Shown: piece by piece, positions 9,501 through 17,002 of the stretch
How positions within the stretch are numbered: the first letter of the stretch is position 1
Layout: each line of letters opens with the position of its first letter
Source: Oceanicaulis sp052055585
Lineage (GTDB): Bacteria; Pseudomonadota; Alphaproteobacteria; Caulobacterales; Maricaulaceae
Direction: 5' to 3'
Assembly (NCBI RefSeq): GCF_052055585.1
Contig: NZ_CP170485.1
Coordinates: forward strand, 1,798,001 to 1,862,000
Length of the DNA: 64,000 nt
Position numbers and translations under genes: made by a program
Notes under the pieces: model-generated
Database searches by the model: none
What the model was told of the DNA's origin: nothing
Seen by the model: the letters and a program-made list of their open reading frames with translations, nothing else

Positions 9501-9857
9501 CGGCGACCAGCCCGTCACCCGGTCATTGCCCGGATGCCAGGTCAGACGCTGGGGCTGGCCACCCGCGACCGGCATCACATACACATCCTGATTGTCTTCA
9601 TAGTCCGCCGTGAACGCGACCCAGCGCCCGTCCGGAGAAATGTGCGGCGCGCGCTCGTCAGCGGCGTGCGAGGTGAGCCGCACCGGATTGCGTCCATCAA
9701 GCTCCGAACGCCACAGATCCCCGGCATAGACAAAAACCAGCGTGTCGCCATGAACCGCCGGCGTGCGCAGCAGCAAAGTCTGATCGTCCTGAGCCGATGC
9801 CGTGGAGGCGAACAGGCCCAGAGCTGCGGCGCAGACGCCGCCCAGAAGGTGTTTCAT
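6576..9857 (-). CDS. Secreted tricorn-like protease (WD40/PD40 propellers, PDZ, S41 domain)
   Basis: A 1093-residue exported protease built like archaeal tricorn protease. A signal peptide ends near residue 22 (ASTASA). About 560 residues of beta-propeller blades with repeated SPDG motifs follow, then an acidic linker (545-570), a second propeller part, a C1-type region, a PDZ domain at about 775-860 and an S41 catalytic domain at about 880-1050. The candidate nucleophile is Ser978 (DAGSGGDFLPY) and the acidic Glu1045 in APDIEV is kept. Where tricorn has a Ser-His pair, this protein has Gly754-His755 (VGHNRT), so the His is kept and the neighbouring Ser is lost. It probably degrades peptides in the periplasm. 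The Met at 9857 is chosen for the signal peptide and AAGGGG upstream. Confidence 0.88.
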   Translation of the reverse strand: MKHLLGGVCAAALGLFASTASAQDDQTLLLRTPAVHGDTLVFVYAGDLWRSELDGRNPVRLTSHAADERAPHISPDGRWVAFTADYEDNQDVYVMPVAGGQPQRLTWHPGNDRVTGWSPDGRVLFTSHREVNHGRSDQLWSIAPGEGYPRTEMEARFVVGDMNADGRIVYNPTRTAHSFFTDGGSGWRIHRGGSTGTISILSADRQDSALLESDRINEFFPIWVGDQVYYLSDEDGEQLALYRYDPETGARTRLHDEAPWDIRWMDSDGQTLVFEAGGRLKRYDVATGQVSEIRISLNADLPQLAPRWVNAARTITHAALSPTGQRALITARGEVFSAPLDEGSTRNVSNTSGVREYTALWSPDGDQVAYITDAGGAQQLTLVDQRGFEAPRTLALGGAADAFYALEAWAPETNRIIYSDNLLNLYALNVQTGRSVRLATEVRRSGYEVAVSPDGRWLAYTLEQANFLRDLVLHNLLDGTQITVSDGMADVGAPAFSRDGAYLYFTASTNVGPQQVGLNMQTRERPSRYGLYAAVLAADGVSPLLPGTGDENAAGADEEPEDGESDAVVVTRVDAAGLSDRIVALPVSERNYGNLAVDKQGGLLFVDYAQPGAEYTPPGESPSAQNRLMRFDFEEKDVSELSVGVDQFLLSADGGTILVQRNEGGWAHSETGESLELEALDTSGMRLRVDPRAEWAHIFDEVWRMEASYFYDPDLHGLDWQGVRDRYEPLLAHVGRREDLNALMVDMIGEFQVGHNRTGGGDVHHEQGVSGGLLGADFALEGGRYRIARIYSGEAWNPFLNGPLAAPGLDVSEGDFILAINGQPLTASDNIHALLQGTVDAQTTLTIADTARGANPRDIVVEPISSESQLRLWGWIEANRAAVDQATDGRVGYIYLPNTAGAGYDFFNRMYYAQANKQALIFDERSNGGGQAADYITDVLSPFHLSGWISRGDQLPYNTPFAAHYGPKVMMIDQDAGSGGDFLPYSFRRREIGPLIGTRTWGGLIGISANPDLMDGGSLVVPFFRFYTADGEWRVENEGVAPDIEVYLDPVATNAGRDNQLERAIAETEQMMASQTAPSVPLTAPEAPDEVGQ

Positions 9858-10092
9858 GATGAGTTCCCCTTGCGCTTCCGTGGAGTGACGCGCGATGTCC
9901 ATCGCTGAAATGCGATCGTTATACTATTACCTAAGCCTGCACGGGTCGGAGACGCAAGCATCCGACAATGACCATTCAGATAGGTTTCAGGCCGCCGGTC
10001 TATCACATTGCAGACTGCAGGCTCTTCAAACAATCGAGAGGCCGTCCGGATGGTCCGTCATGCGCCAGATGCATGCCAATGCAATCTCGCAG

Positions 10093-10145
10093 TTGACAAT
10101 CATTCTTAATTACAATTATTCCGCTTCTGATAATCATATTCAGTT
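10093..10145 (+). promoter_or_regulatory. AT-rich promoter/operator with Fur-like box
   Basis: This AT-rich stretch stands out in the otherwise GC-rich 302-bp gap (9858-10159). TTGACA at 10093-10098 is followed 17 bases later by TTATTC as a weak -10. Just downstream, TGATAATCATATTCA resembles half of a Fur box (GATAATGATAATCATTATC), and a second partial match (ACAATCATTC) overlaps the -35. With a TonB siderophore-type receptor 15-60 bases downstream, iron control by Fur or Irr is likely but not proven. The rest of the gap (9858-10092) holds no gene. Confidence 0.5.
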
Positions 10146-10159
10146 GGGCGGACGCATTC

Positions 10160-12316
10160 ATGTCTTTCAAAACGATCCTGGCTGCCGGCACGATTTTGGC
10201 CGGCCTTCTGGCGAACGCGCCGGTCCTGGCGCAAGAGACGCCCGTCGCCAGCACCTCTGACACCATGGCGAACGAGCCCGAAGACCGGATCATCATCACC
10301 GGACGCGCCCGAACGCTGTATCGCACCCAGATCCTTGAAAGCGGCAAGATGCCGGTCGAGCCGCTGCTTTCCACCCAGACCATCCAGGTCATCAACGAGC
10401 AATTGATCGAGGATCAGGGCGCGCGCGACGCCGCCGACCTCTACCGCAACATCTCCGGCGTCAGCCTGTACAGTTATGCGGGCGTGACGGCGCGCGGCTT
10501 CCGTCAGGAAGAGAACTTCTTTGATGGCCTGCGCGGCGACCCTTATGCCGGCTTCTCCGTGCCTCAGCTCTTCAACGTGCAGCGCATGGAATACCTCAAG
10601 GGGCCGGCCGGCATGCTCTATGGCCCGGGTGCACCGGGCGGGTTGTTCAACTACATCACCAAAACACCCTCACCCGATCAGGATATCGAGACCCGTTTCG
10701 TGGTGGGCACGGAAGGCCGGATTGGCGGAGCCATAGAGGCTACGGGCGCCCTGACGGACCGGATTTCGGCGCGTGGCGGCGTCTTCTATGAAGATCGCAA
10801 CCTGCCGCGTCGCAATGCGGACACCCGCACCCAGATTTATGATTTCGGCTTGAGCTATCAGCTCGAGAGGGGTGAGGTGATCCTGCAGGCGACCCAGTAT
10901 GATCAGGACCTTGGCGGCAATCGCCTGCGCGGCGTTCCAACGGACGATCTGGGCAATTTCCTGACGGACCGGCGCTGGAACCACAATGAGGCCAGCGACT
11001 TCCTTGATCTGCGCTCCACGGTGTTGCAAGCGCGATTTAATTATCAGCTCACCCCGTCCCTGCATGTGGATGCGGGGCTCCGCTGGAATGACGCCGAGGA
11101 AACCCAACAATACCACGAGCCGCGCGGCCTGTTTGATTCTGATGGCGATGGCGTGGTGGATACCTCGATCCGCGAATTCCGCGATCAGGTCCGCTCGGGC
11201 GAGTCCTGGTCCTTCGGCGCCAACGCGATCTGGGAGCGCCGTTTTGGTCAGATGGATAACCGACTGCTGGTTGGGACCGACTGGTATACCCGCGACGCCA
11301 ATTTCACCGGCTTCAGCCTGCGTGGCGGACGCACCAACACTCCAGACCTGCCAACGCCTTTGAGCCTGTTTGACCCGCAATACGGCATCACCGACCCATC
11401 CACCTACAACCTGCCTGACCGCGCCGATTATCCGGTCACCCTGACCAGGACAGATCGCACGGGCGCCTATGTGCTGGATGAGGTGACGGTCGGGAACCTC
11501 ATCCTGGTTGGCGGCGCCCGCTTTGACCGCTTCGAGGACGAGGATCCGGGCACGGGCGACAGCTTCAGTGATGAGCGCCTGACCTGGCGCGCGGGAGGCG
11601 TCTATCGCGTGCGGAACGACGTCTCGGTGTTCCTGAACTGGGCGGAGAGTTTCGAGCCGCAGGATATCGGCTCGCAGACCGTGCTGGCGGGCGGACCGTT
11701 TGATCCCACCGAGGGCGAGATCATTGAGGGCGGCGTCAGGACCGAGCTGTTTGGCGGCCGCTTGCAATCGTCCGCCTCGGTCTACCAGATCGTGCGCACC
11801 AATGTGCTGCAGCCTGATCCGGCGGGCGATCCGGGCAATGACGGCGTGGATGACTTCATCGCCTTTGGCGAAGTCACTTCCGAAGGCTTTGAGCTGGATG
11901 TCACCGCAGACATCACGCCCAACTGGGTGGCGACCGCCTCCTATGCCTATAACGACACACGGATCACGGCGGACGCCGGCACCTCGACGCTGAACGGCGC
12001 CGTGGGCGATCGCTTCTCCAACGCACCCGAGAACACGTTCGGATTCTGGACCCGCTATCAGGTCCCGGCCTGGAATACCGCATTTGCGGTCGGCGGCGAC
12101 TATGTCGATGTGCGTCTGTCGCGCAGCGGCCAGAAAGTCCGCGACTATCTCGTTTTTGACGCCTCACTGATCTACGAGCTGGATCAATGGCGCGCCATGC
12201 TTCGGGTCGACAACCTGTTTGACGAGACCTACGCCGCCAGCGGCTTCATTGACCGCACCGGACACTTCCCCGGCGCGCCGCGCAGCGTCTTTGTCGAACT
12301 GACGCGCCATTGGTGA
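10160..12316 (+). CDS. TonB-dependent siderophore-type receptor
   Basis: A 718-residue outer-membrane active transporter powered by TonB. A signal peptide ends at about 24 (PVLAQ). The plug domain lies at about 50-170: IIITGRARTLYRTQ at the TonB box region, ADLYRNISGVS, GFRQEENFFDGLRGDPY, and the MEYLKGPAGMLYGPGAPGG motif. A 22-strand barrel follows and ends in an aromatic residue (ELTRHW), as expected for Bam-dependent insertion. The plug motifs and the paired PepSY protein point to a ferric siderophore as substrate. Its stop codon overlaps the next start in TGATG, so the two genes are translationally coupled. Regulation by iron is suggested by the upstream box. Confidence 0.93.
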   Translation: MSFKTILAAGTILAGLLANAPVLAQETPVASTSDTMANEPEDRIIITGRARTLYRTQILESGKMPVEPLLSTQTIQVINEQLIEDQGARDAADLYRNISGVSLYSYAGVTARGFRQEENFFDGLRGDPYAGFSVPQLFNVQRMEYLKGPAGMLYGPGAPGGLFNYITKTPSPDQDIETRFVVGTEGRIGGAIEATGALTDRISARGGVFYEDRNLPRRNADTRTQIYDFGLSYQLERGEVILQATQYDQDLGGNRLRGVPTDDLGNFLTDRRWNHNEASDFLDLRSTVLQARFNYQLTPSLHVDAGLRWNDAEETQQYHEPRGLFDSDGDGVVDTSIREFRDQVRSGESWSFGANAIWERRFGQMDNRLLVGTDWYTRDANFTGFSLRGGRTNTPDLPTPLSLFDPQYGITDPSTYNLPDRADYPVTLTRTDRTGAYVLDEVTVGNLILVGGARFDRFEDEDPGTGDSFSDERLTWRAGGVYRVRNDVSVFLNWAESFEPQDIGSQTVLAGGPFDPTEGEIIEGGVRTELFGGRLQSSASVYQIVRTNVLQPDPAGDPGNDGVDDFIAFGEVTSEGFELDVTADITPNWVATASYAYNDTRITADAGTSTLNGAVGDRFSNAPENTFGFWTRYQVPAWNTAFAVGGDYVDVRLSRSGQKVRDYLVFDASLIYELDQWRAMLRVDNLFDETYAASGFIDRTGHFPGAPRSVFVELTRHW

Positions 12317-13560
12317 TGCGCCGTTTCGGCCTGTCAGCGCTGAAACCCAAGACCGCGCCGGGCAAACCGGCGCGGTCGATCTGGTGGCGGCTGCACCATT
12401 GGGCGGGGCTTCAGGTTTCGCTGTTTCTCGCCTTTGTCTGTCTGACCGGCACGCTGGCTGTCTTCTCCTACGAGCTGGACTGGGCGACCCGTCCGGCCAT
12501 GTGGACCGCACCTGTCCACGCGCAGGACCGGGCAAGCTGGGGCGAGGTTCTGGAAGCGGCGCGAGAGGCTGCGCCCGAGGGTTCGGCCTTCAACATCTAC
12601 CGACCGCTCCATCCGCTTTCGACCTATGACGCCGTCGGGCGCGCGGGGGGCGAGAACACCCACTACTATATCCACCCCGGCACGGCGGAGCTGACGGGCA
12701 CGGGCGGCTGGTTCGGGTTTCAGCGCTTCCTGCGCAACACGCACCGGCATCTGATGCTGCCGGTTCCGATCGGAGTCAGCATTGTCAGCCTCGCCGCGAT
12801 CTTGCTGGGCGTGACGCTAGTGACCTCCTTCTGGGTCTACAAGCGCTGGTGGCGCGGCTTTCTGCGCTGGCCCAAGGGGCGCACACTGCGCGCCCTGATC
12901 GGCGACATCCATAGGCTGGCGGGATTGTGGTCGCTCTGGTTCGTGGCCCTGATCTGCCTGACCGGCTACTGGTATCTCGCCGAGCAATGGGGGCTCGACG
13001 CCCCGTCCGCCAATACGCGCCCCGCGCTGATCGAGGCGACGCCAGTACCGGCACAAACCCTGCCCTCTCCCGCTCATGCGCTCGATGCCGGCCTCAAGCG
13101 CCTTGAACAGGCCCAGCCCGGCTATCAGGTCAGTCTTGTGCGCTGGACGCCAGGCCAGCCGGACCGGCTTGAAGTACATGGGCAAAACGGGCGCGCCCTG
13201 CTGGTACGCCCCCGCGCCAACGCCATCTGGATCGATGCGAGCACCGGCGCGCTTGTGGGGGAAGCCGATGCACGCGCGCTCAGCGCCCATCAGCGTATCG
13301 CGGAAATGGCGGACCCGCTGCATTTCGGCACGTTCGGCGGCTATTGGACGAAGACGCTCTGGTTCCTTTTTGGCGCGATCCTGACCGGGCTCTCCGCCAC
13401 CGGCGCAATGATCTACGTGCTGCGCATCGCCAAGACCGAACGCGAGGAGCCGGGCTGGATCAGCGGGCTCGCAAGGCTCTGGAACAAGATGGGCCGCGCG
13501 CGATGGCTCGCGGCGGCCCTGATCGTGTTGCCGTTCGGGCTTGCGCCCTTCGTGCTCTAG
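12316..13560 (+). CDS. PepSY-associated TM protein (putative ferric-siderophore reductase)
   Basis: A 414-residue inner-membrane protein with a PepSY_TM architecture. The first membrane helix (WRLHHWAGLQVSLFLAFVCL) carries the HHWAG motif, further helices lie near 155-175, 200-220, 345-370 and 395-412, and periplasmic PepSY regions lie between them. Several such proteins next to TonB receptors (FoxB/FhuF-like systems, FsqB) reduce ferric siderophores at the inner membrane. Conserved histidines at the helix ends could bind haem. The ATG at 12316 shares its A with the receptor stop codon TGA, so translation is coupled; the in-frame TTG/GTG codons just before are less likely. The stop overlaps a remnant of a fumarylacetoacetase 3' end. 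Confidence 0.85.
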   Translation: MRRFGLSALKPKTAPGKPARSIWWRLHHWAGLQVSLFLAFVCLTGTLAVFSYELDWATRPAMWTAPVHAQDRASWGEVLEAAREAAPEGSAFNIYRPLHPLSTYDAVGRAGGENTHYYIHPGTAELTGTGGWFGFQRFLRNTHRHLMLPVPIGVSIVSLAAILLGVTLVTSFWVYKRWWRGFLRWPKGRTLRALIGDIHRLAGLWSLWFVALICLTGYWYLAEQWGLDAPSANTRPALIEATPVPAQTLPSPAHALDAGLKRLEQAQPGYQVSLVRWTPGQPDRLEVHGQNGRALLVRPRANAIWIDASTGALVGEADARALSAHQRIAEMADPLHFGTFGGYWTKTLWFLFGAILTGLSATGAMIYVLRIAKTEREEPGWISGLARLWNKMGRARWLAAALIVLPFGLAPFVL

Positions 13561-13597
13561 CCCTCGTAGCGGACGGCTTTCTGCTCAATGGCGCCGA
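13557..13597 (-). pseudogene. Remnant of a fumarylacetoacetase 3' end
   Basis: Read on the minus strand, these 41 bases encode LGAIEQKAVRYEG and a stop. The intact fumarylacetoacetase gene ends FGAIEQKVVRYEG at 14301-14340. The nucleotides agree at about 35 of 40 positions, and most differences are synonymous. The fragment's stop codon overlaps the stop of the PepSY gene as CTAG, the same tail-to-tail overlap seen at other convergent pairs here. This suggests it is the original end of the neighbouring gene, left behind when the 744-bp segment in between arrived. Confidence 0.7.
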
Positions 13598-13605
13598 GTG
13601 TCTAC

Positions 13606-14193
13606 TTAATTAACTTCAGACACCTGATCAGGCCAAATGGGCACCTGGCTTCCGTTCAGGCGAAACGGCACTTGCCCAGAAGACAGGTTAAAAGGGTCAC
13701 CTTGTCGGGCCTCAATTAAGCTTACGCCGCCCAGTATAATCTCAGGCTGGATGCACTCCCTGGGATTGTATTGAGCCGTCACCGGATTGCGGGCTCCACT
13801 ATAGGCATAGCAAACGACATAGGGAGACAGTCTAGCAAGGTCACTACTCAACCTTCTTACGCTCCAAACGCCACGAACGACTGATCCATTATGTGGATAC
13901 CACATGAACACTTGGCCATCAGCGCTAAGGTACTCAACATAAACGCCGTGCCCACGCTGATTCATAATGGTTGTTCTATCAGTAACTTCGGCAATTAAAG
14001 CGTCGCGAACTTCCCCACCAGACAAACCATACAGGATTGCCACGCCTACCCCTTCGCGGCGTTGGTTCTCAGTCGAATAAGAACTGCCGATTTCTGTCCA
14101 TGTCGAATTGCTGGAGACATCCAGCGAAGGCCCACTGCTGGCTACACATCCCGTCAACCAGCACGCGGCAGCAAAAACCAAACACAATCGCAT
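13606..14193 (-). CDS. Putative lipoprotein of unknown function
   Basis: A 195-residue protein that I do not recognise. It starts with a lipoprotein signal (MRLCLVFAAACWLTGC, lipobox LTGC with Cys16), so it should be lipid-anchored. The rest is a mixed Ser/Tyr/Val-rich sequence, probably beta-rich, with two further cysteines near residues 128 and 147 that could pair. GGGGAGGGG sits just upstream of the ATG. Its codon use is clearly more AT-rich than its neighbours. It lies exactly between a duplicated fragment of the fumarylacetoacetase 3' end and the intact gene, so it is probably a recent acquisition. Its function cannot be inferred. Confidence 0.65.
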   Translation of the reverse strand: MRLCLVFAAACWLTGCVASSGPSLDVSSNSTWTEIGSSYSTENQRREGVGVAILYGLSGGEVRDALIAEVTDRTTIMNQRGHGVYVEYLSADGQVFMWYPHNGSVVRGVWSVRRLSSDLARLSPYVVCYAYSGARNPVTAQYNPRECIQPEIILGGVSLIEARQGDPFNLSSGQVPFRLNGSQVPIWPDQVSEVN

Positions 14194-14300
14194 TTTCCCC
14201 TCCCCGATTGCCGAGGAGGGGGAGATACCAACATCTCAAAAGCAAGTCACCAAAGCCGAGGTTGGAACAACAAGCAGCAACAACCCTGAGCTGCAATCCC

Positions 14301-15314
14301 CTAACCCTCGTAGCGGACAACTTTCTGCTCGATAGCGCCGAAAATGGACTTGCCGTCCTTGTCCAGCATCTCGATGCGCACGGTGTCGCCCGGCGTCATG
14401 AACGGGGTCTTCGCGGCGCCGTCATAGATGGTCTCTATCATGCGGATCTCGGCGATGCACGAATAGCCCTTGCCGCCTTCCGCGACCGGCTTGCCGGGGC
14501 CATCATCGAGCTTGTTGGAGATGGTGCCGGACCCCACGATGGAGCCTGCTGACAGCGGACGGGTTTTCGCAGCGTGGGCGACCAGCTGGGCGAAATCGAA
14601 CGTCATGTCGACGGCGCATTCAGGCTCACCGAACTTGTTCCCGTTCAGCCAGGACTGTAGCGGCAGATGCACCTTACGGCCATCCCAGGCGTCCCCGAGC
14701 TCGTCCGGCGTCACAGCGACCGGGGAGAACGCGGTCGGCGGCTTGGACTGGAAGAAGCCAAAGCCCTTGGCCAGCTCGCCCGGAATGAGACCGCGCAGAG
14801 AGACGTCATTGACCAGCATGATCAGGCGGATTTCCTTGGCGGCGTCATCCGCGCTGAGGCCCGCCGGGCCGTCACCGGTGATCACGGCGACTTCCGCTTC
14901 AAAGTCACAGCCCCAGCTGTCATCGCCCAGCGGAATGTCCTGACGCGGCGCCAGGAACTTGTCCGAACCGCCCTGATACATCAGCGGATCTGTCCAGAAG
15001 CTGTCCGGCAGCTCGGCGCCGCGCGCCTTGCGCACCAGTTCGACGTGATTGACGTAGGCCGAGCCGTCCGCCCACTGGAAGGCGCGGGGCAGCGGGGACA
15101 GGGCTTCGCGCTCATGGAAGCGCTCGCGCGGGATGGATTCGCGTTCCAGCTCTTCGGCCAGCGAGCGCAGCGCCGGCTCCTTGGTCTCCCACTCATCAAG
15201 TGCAGCCTGCAGGGTCGGCGCGATATGGCTGGCGTCCGTGCACCAGGCGAGATCCTTGGAGACGACCACCAGGCGGCCGTCGCGTTTTCCATTGTTCAGC
15301 GTGGCGAGTTTCAT
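14301..15314 (-). CDS. fahA: Fumarylacetoacetate hydrolase family protein
   Basis: Cleaves fumarylacetoacetate to fumarate and acetoacetate, the last step of tyrosine/homogentisate degradation. The 337-residue length fits the bacterial FAH family. Visible blocks are FQWADGSAYVNHVELVRKAR, then CDFEAEVAVITG with the metal-binding acidic residues, NDVSLRGLIPGELAKGFGFF, and GSGTISNKLDDG near the C-terminus. Homogentisate dioxygenase lies immediately upstream in the same direction (82 bp), so the two form an operon. The maleylacetoacetate isomerase step is not in the window. The last 13 codons are duplicated downstream, so the 3' end of this gene may have been replaced. Confidence 0.92.
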   Translation of the reverse strand: MKLATLNNGKRDGRLVVVSKDLAWCTDASHIAPTLQAALDEWETKEPALRSLAEELERESIPRERFHEREALSPLPRAFQWADGSAYVNHVELVRKARGAELPDSFWTDPLMYQGGSDKFLAPRQDIPLGDDSWGCDFEAEVAVITGDGPAGLSADDAAKEIRLIMLVNDVSLRGLIPGELAKGFGFFQSKPPTAFSPVAVTPDELGDAWDGRKVHLPLQSWLNGNKFGEPECAVDMTFDFAQLVAHAAKTRPLSAGSIVGSGTISNKLDDGPGKPVAEGGKGYSCIAEIRMIETIYDGAAKTPFMTPGDTVRIEMLDKDGKSIFGAIEQKVVRYEG

Positions 15315-15396
15315 GAGGGGAGCACTCCGCTAGTGTTGCCGGCGGCGCCACAGCGCCACCGGGTGCAGTCATTCAGGTCAGGCCAAAGCGCGAAGC

Positions 15397-16536
15397 TTAC
15401 TTCGCCTTCGGCTTCCAGCTGTTCACATAATCCAGATTCTCGACGCGGGAGGCGCCCTCGCCCACATCGAGCGGGTCGCGGGTGTCGATCATCACGGCGT
15501 ATTCGTCGGTCGCCGGTTTCTTCTGTTCGAGCATGTTGGCCAGCGCCTTGGGGTGCGGACCGTGGGTGAAGCCCGCCGGGTGGAAGGTCATCATGCCCGC
15601 ATCGATATTGTCGCGACTGAAGAAGTCGCCGGCATGGTAGAACAGCACTTCATCATAATCGTCATTATTGTGGAAGAACGGCACTTTCAGCGCGCCCGGA
15701 TCGGTCTCGAAGGGACGCGGCGCAAAGGTGCAGATCACGAAACGATCCGACAGGAAGGTGGTGTGCGCACTCGGCGGCAAATGATAGCGATGGCTCATCA
15801 GCGGCCGGATATGACGCACGTTCAGGCGCACCGGATGCAGCTCGCCATGCCAGCCCACCGCATCCAGCGGGTTGAAGGGATAGGTGATGGTGGAGACCTG
15901 ACCGCGCTTCTTGATCAGCACTTTCCACTCATGATCCTCGTCCGCCTGCTGCGCCTTGAAGGCCTCATCCATGGCGGGCACGTCGAACATGGCCGGGTCG
16001 AACACGGCGTGCGGGCCAACAAGGCCCTTGTCCGGCAGGGTGTAGTGGGTGTTCGTGGCTTCCACCATCAGCACCAGCGTCGGCGCAGACGGGGACAAGC
16101 GCCAGATCGTGCCGCGCGGCAGGACGATATAGTCGCCCGCCTCATACTCAAGATGGCCAAAGTCGCAGAACAGCGAACCGGCGCCGCGATGGATGAACAG
16201 GAGCTGATCGCCATCGGCGTTGCGCACCAGAGCCGTCATCGGTTCAGACAGTGACCAGAACCGGATGTCGGTGGCGTTGTTGAACAGGACGGAGTCAGAT
16301 TGCCAGGGCGAATTCTGGGCCGCGCCCAGCTTGTTCAGATCAAAGGCGCGCGGCTGAAGCGGGCCTTCAAAATCGACCCAGCCCGTAGGCGGGCGCTTGT
16401 GGTGCAGGAAGGCGGCGGGGCCGAAGAACCCCTCCTTGCTCATCTCCCGCTCATAGGTGCCTTCGGGCATGTCCGCGTGAGCCTGGCGCGAGGCGTTGCC
16501 TTCCACACGGGATGCGTAAATCCATTTGCGAGCCAT
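15397..16536 (-). CDS. hmgA: Homogentisate 1,2-dioxygenase
   Basis: A non-haem Fe(II) enzyme that opens the ring of homogentisate to maleylacetoacetate. The 379 residues form the cupin-type fold of the shorter bacterial HmgA group. Candidate iron ligands are His289 and the acidic pair Asp295/Glu296 in FFHNNDDYDEVLFYHAGDFF, and His325 in FTHGPHP. The substrate region includes MSHRYHLPPSAHTTFLSD. It is the first gene of an operon with fahA. A short AT-rich leader of about 60 bp precedes it; no operator is obvious. Confidence 0.95.
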   Translation of the reverse strand: MARKWIYASRVEGNASRQAHADMPEGTYEREMSKEGFFGPAAFLHHKRPPTGWVDFEGPLQPRAFDLNKLGAAQNSPWQSDSVLFNNATDIRFWSLSEPMTALVRNADGDQLLFIHRGAGSLFCDFGHLEYEAGDYIVLPRGTIWRLSPSAPTLVLMVEATNTHYTLPDKGLVGPHAVFDPAMFDVPAMDEAFKAQQADEDHEWKVLIKKRGQVSTITYPFNPLDAVGWHGELHPVRLNVRHIRPLMSHRYHLPPSAHTTFLSDRFVICTFAPRPFETDPGALKVPFFHNNDDYDEVLFYHAGDFFSRDNIDAGMMTFHPAGFTHGPHPKALANMLEQKKPATDEYAVMIDTRDPLDVGEGASRVENLDYVNSWKPKAK

Positions 16537-16592
16537 GAGGCGCTCCCTGACTGGCGAAAACTCTTATCCCGACAAGTTAGTTACATTTGAAA

Positions 16593-16997
16593 CTAAATGG
16601 AAGGCGTTCGACGGCGCTGAATCCATGGAAACAGTGCAAAACCGATCTGACCGAACAGTCCCAGAGCGCCTGCTGGCGTTCCCCAGCGCAGAACCTGCTC
16701 CAGCAGTCCGCGCTCGAACGCCAGGGCGCCCAGCGTAAACTCGGCCAGCATGAGGCAGGTGAAGGCGACGCCGCCCATGACGATCGCCGCGCGCGCCGGA
16801 TTGTGCGCGGCAAGCCGCGCCGTCAGCGCGCCAGAGACCAGCCAGCACGCCCCCAGCATGACCGGCAATTCCAGCAGCACCGCGCCCAGCTCGCCCAGAC
16901 AGGGCGAGACCAGCAGAACGCGAATGCTGCCCAGAACAAACCCGATAGCGAAAACAATCGCGAAATAGACGAGCCCCGCAAACGCAGCCCGTCCCAT
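16593..16997 (-). CDS. Small membrane protein of unknown function
   Basis: A 134-residue hydrophobic protein with about four membrane helices (roughly 6-27, 38-60, 70-92 and 104-125) and a basic C-terminal tail (IQRRRTPSI). I recognise no family. The start lies 5 bp after the stop of the isoaspartyl peptidase gene, with GAGGA inside that gene's end as ribosome binding site, so it is translated from the same message. Whether it works with the peptidase is unknown. Confidence 0.65.
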   Translation of the reverse strand: MGRAAFAGLVYFAIVFAIGFVLGSIRVLLVSPCLGELGAVLLELPVMLGACWLVSGALTARLAAHNPARAAIVMGGVAFTCLMLAEFTLGALAFERGLLEQVLRWGTPAGALGLFGQIGFALFPWIQRRRTPSI

Positions 16998-17002
16998 CGC
17001 GT

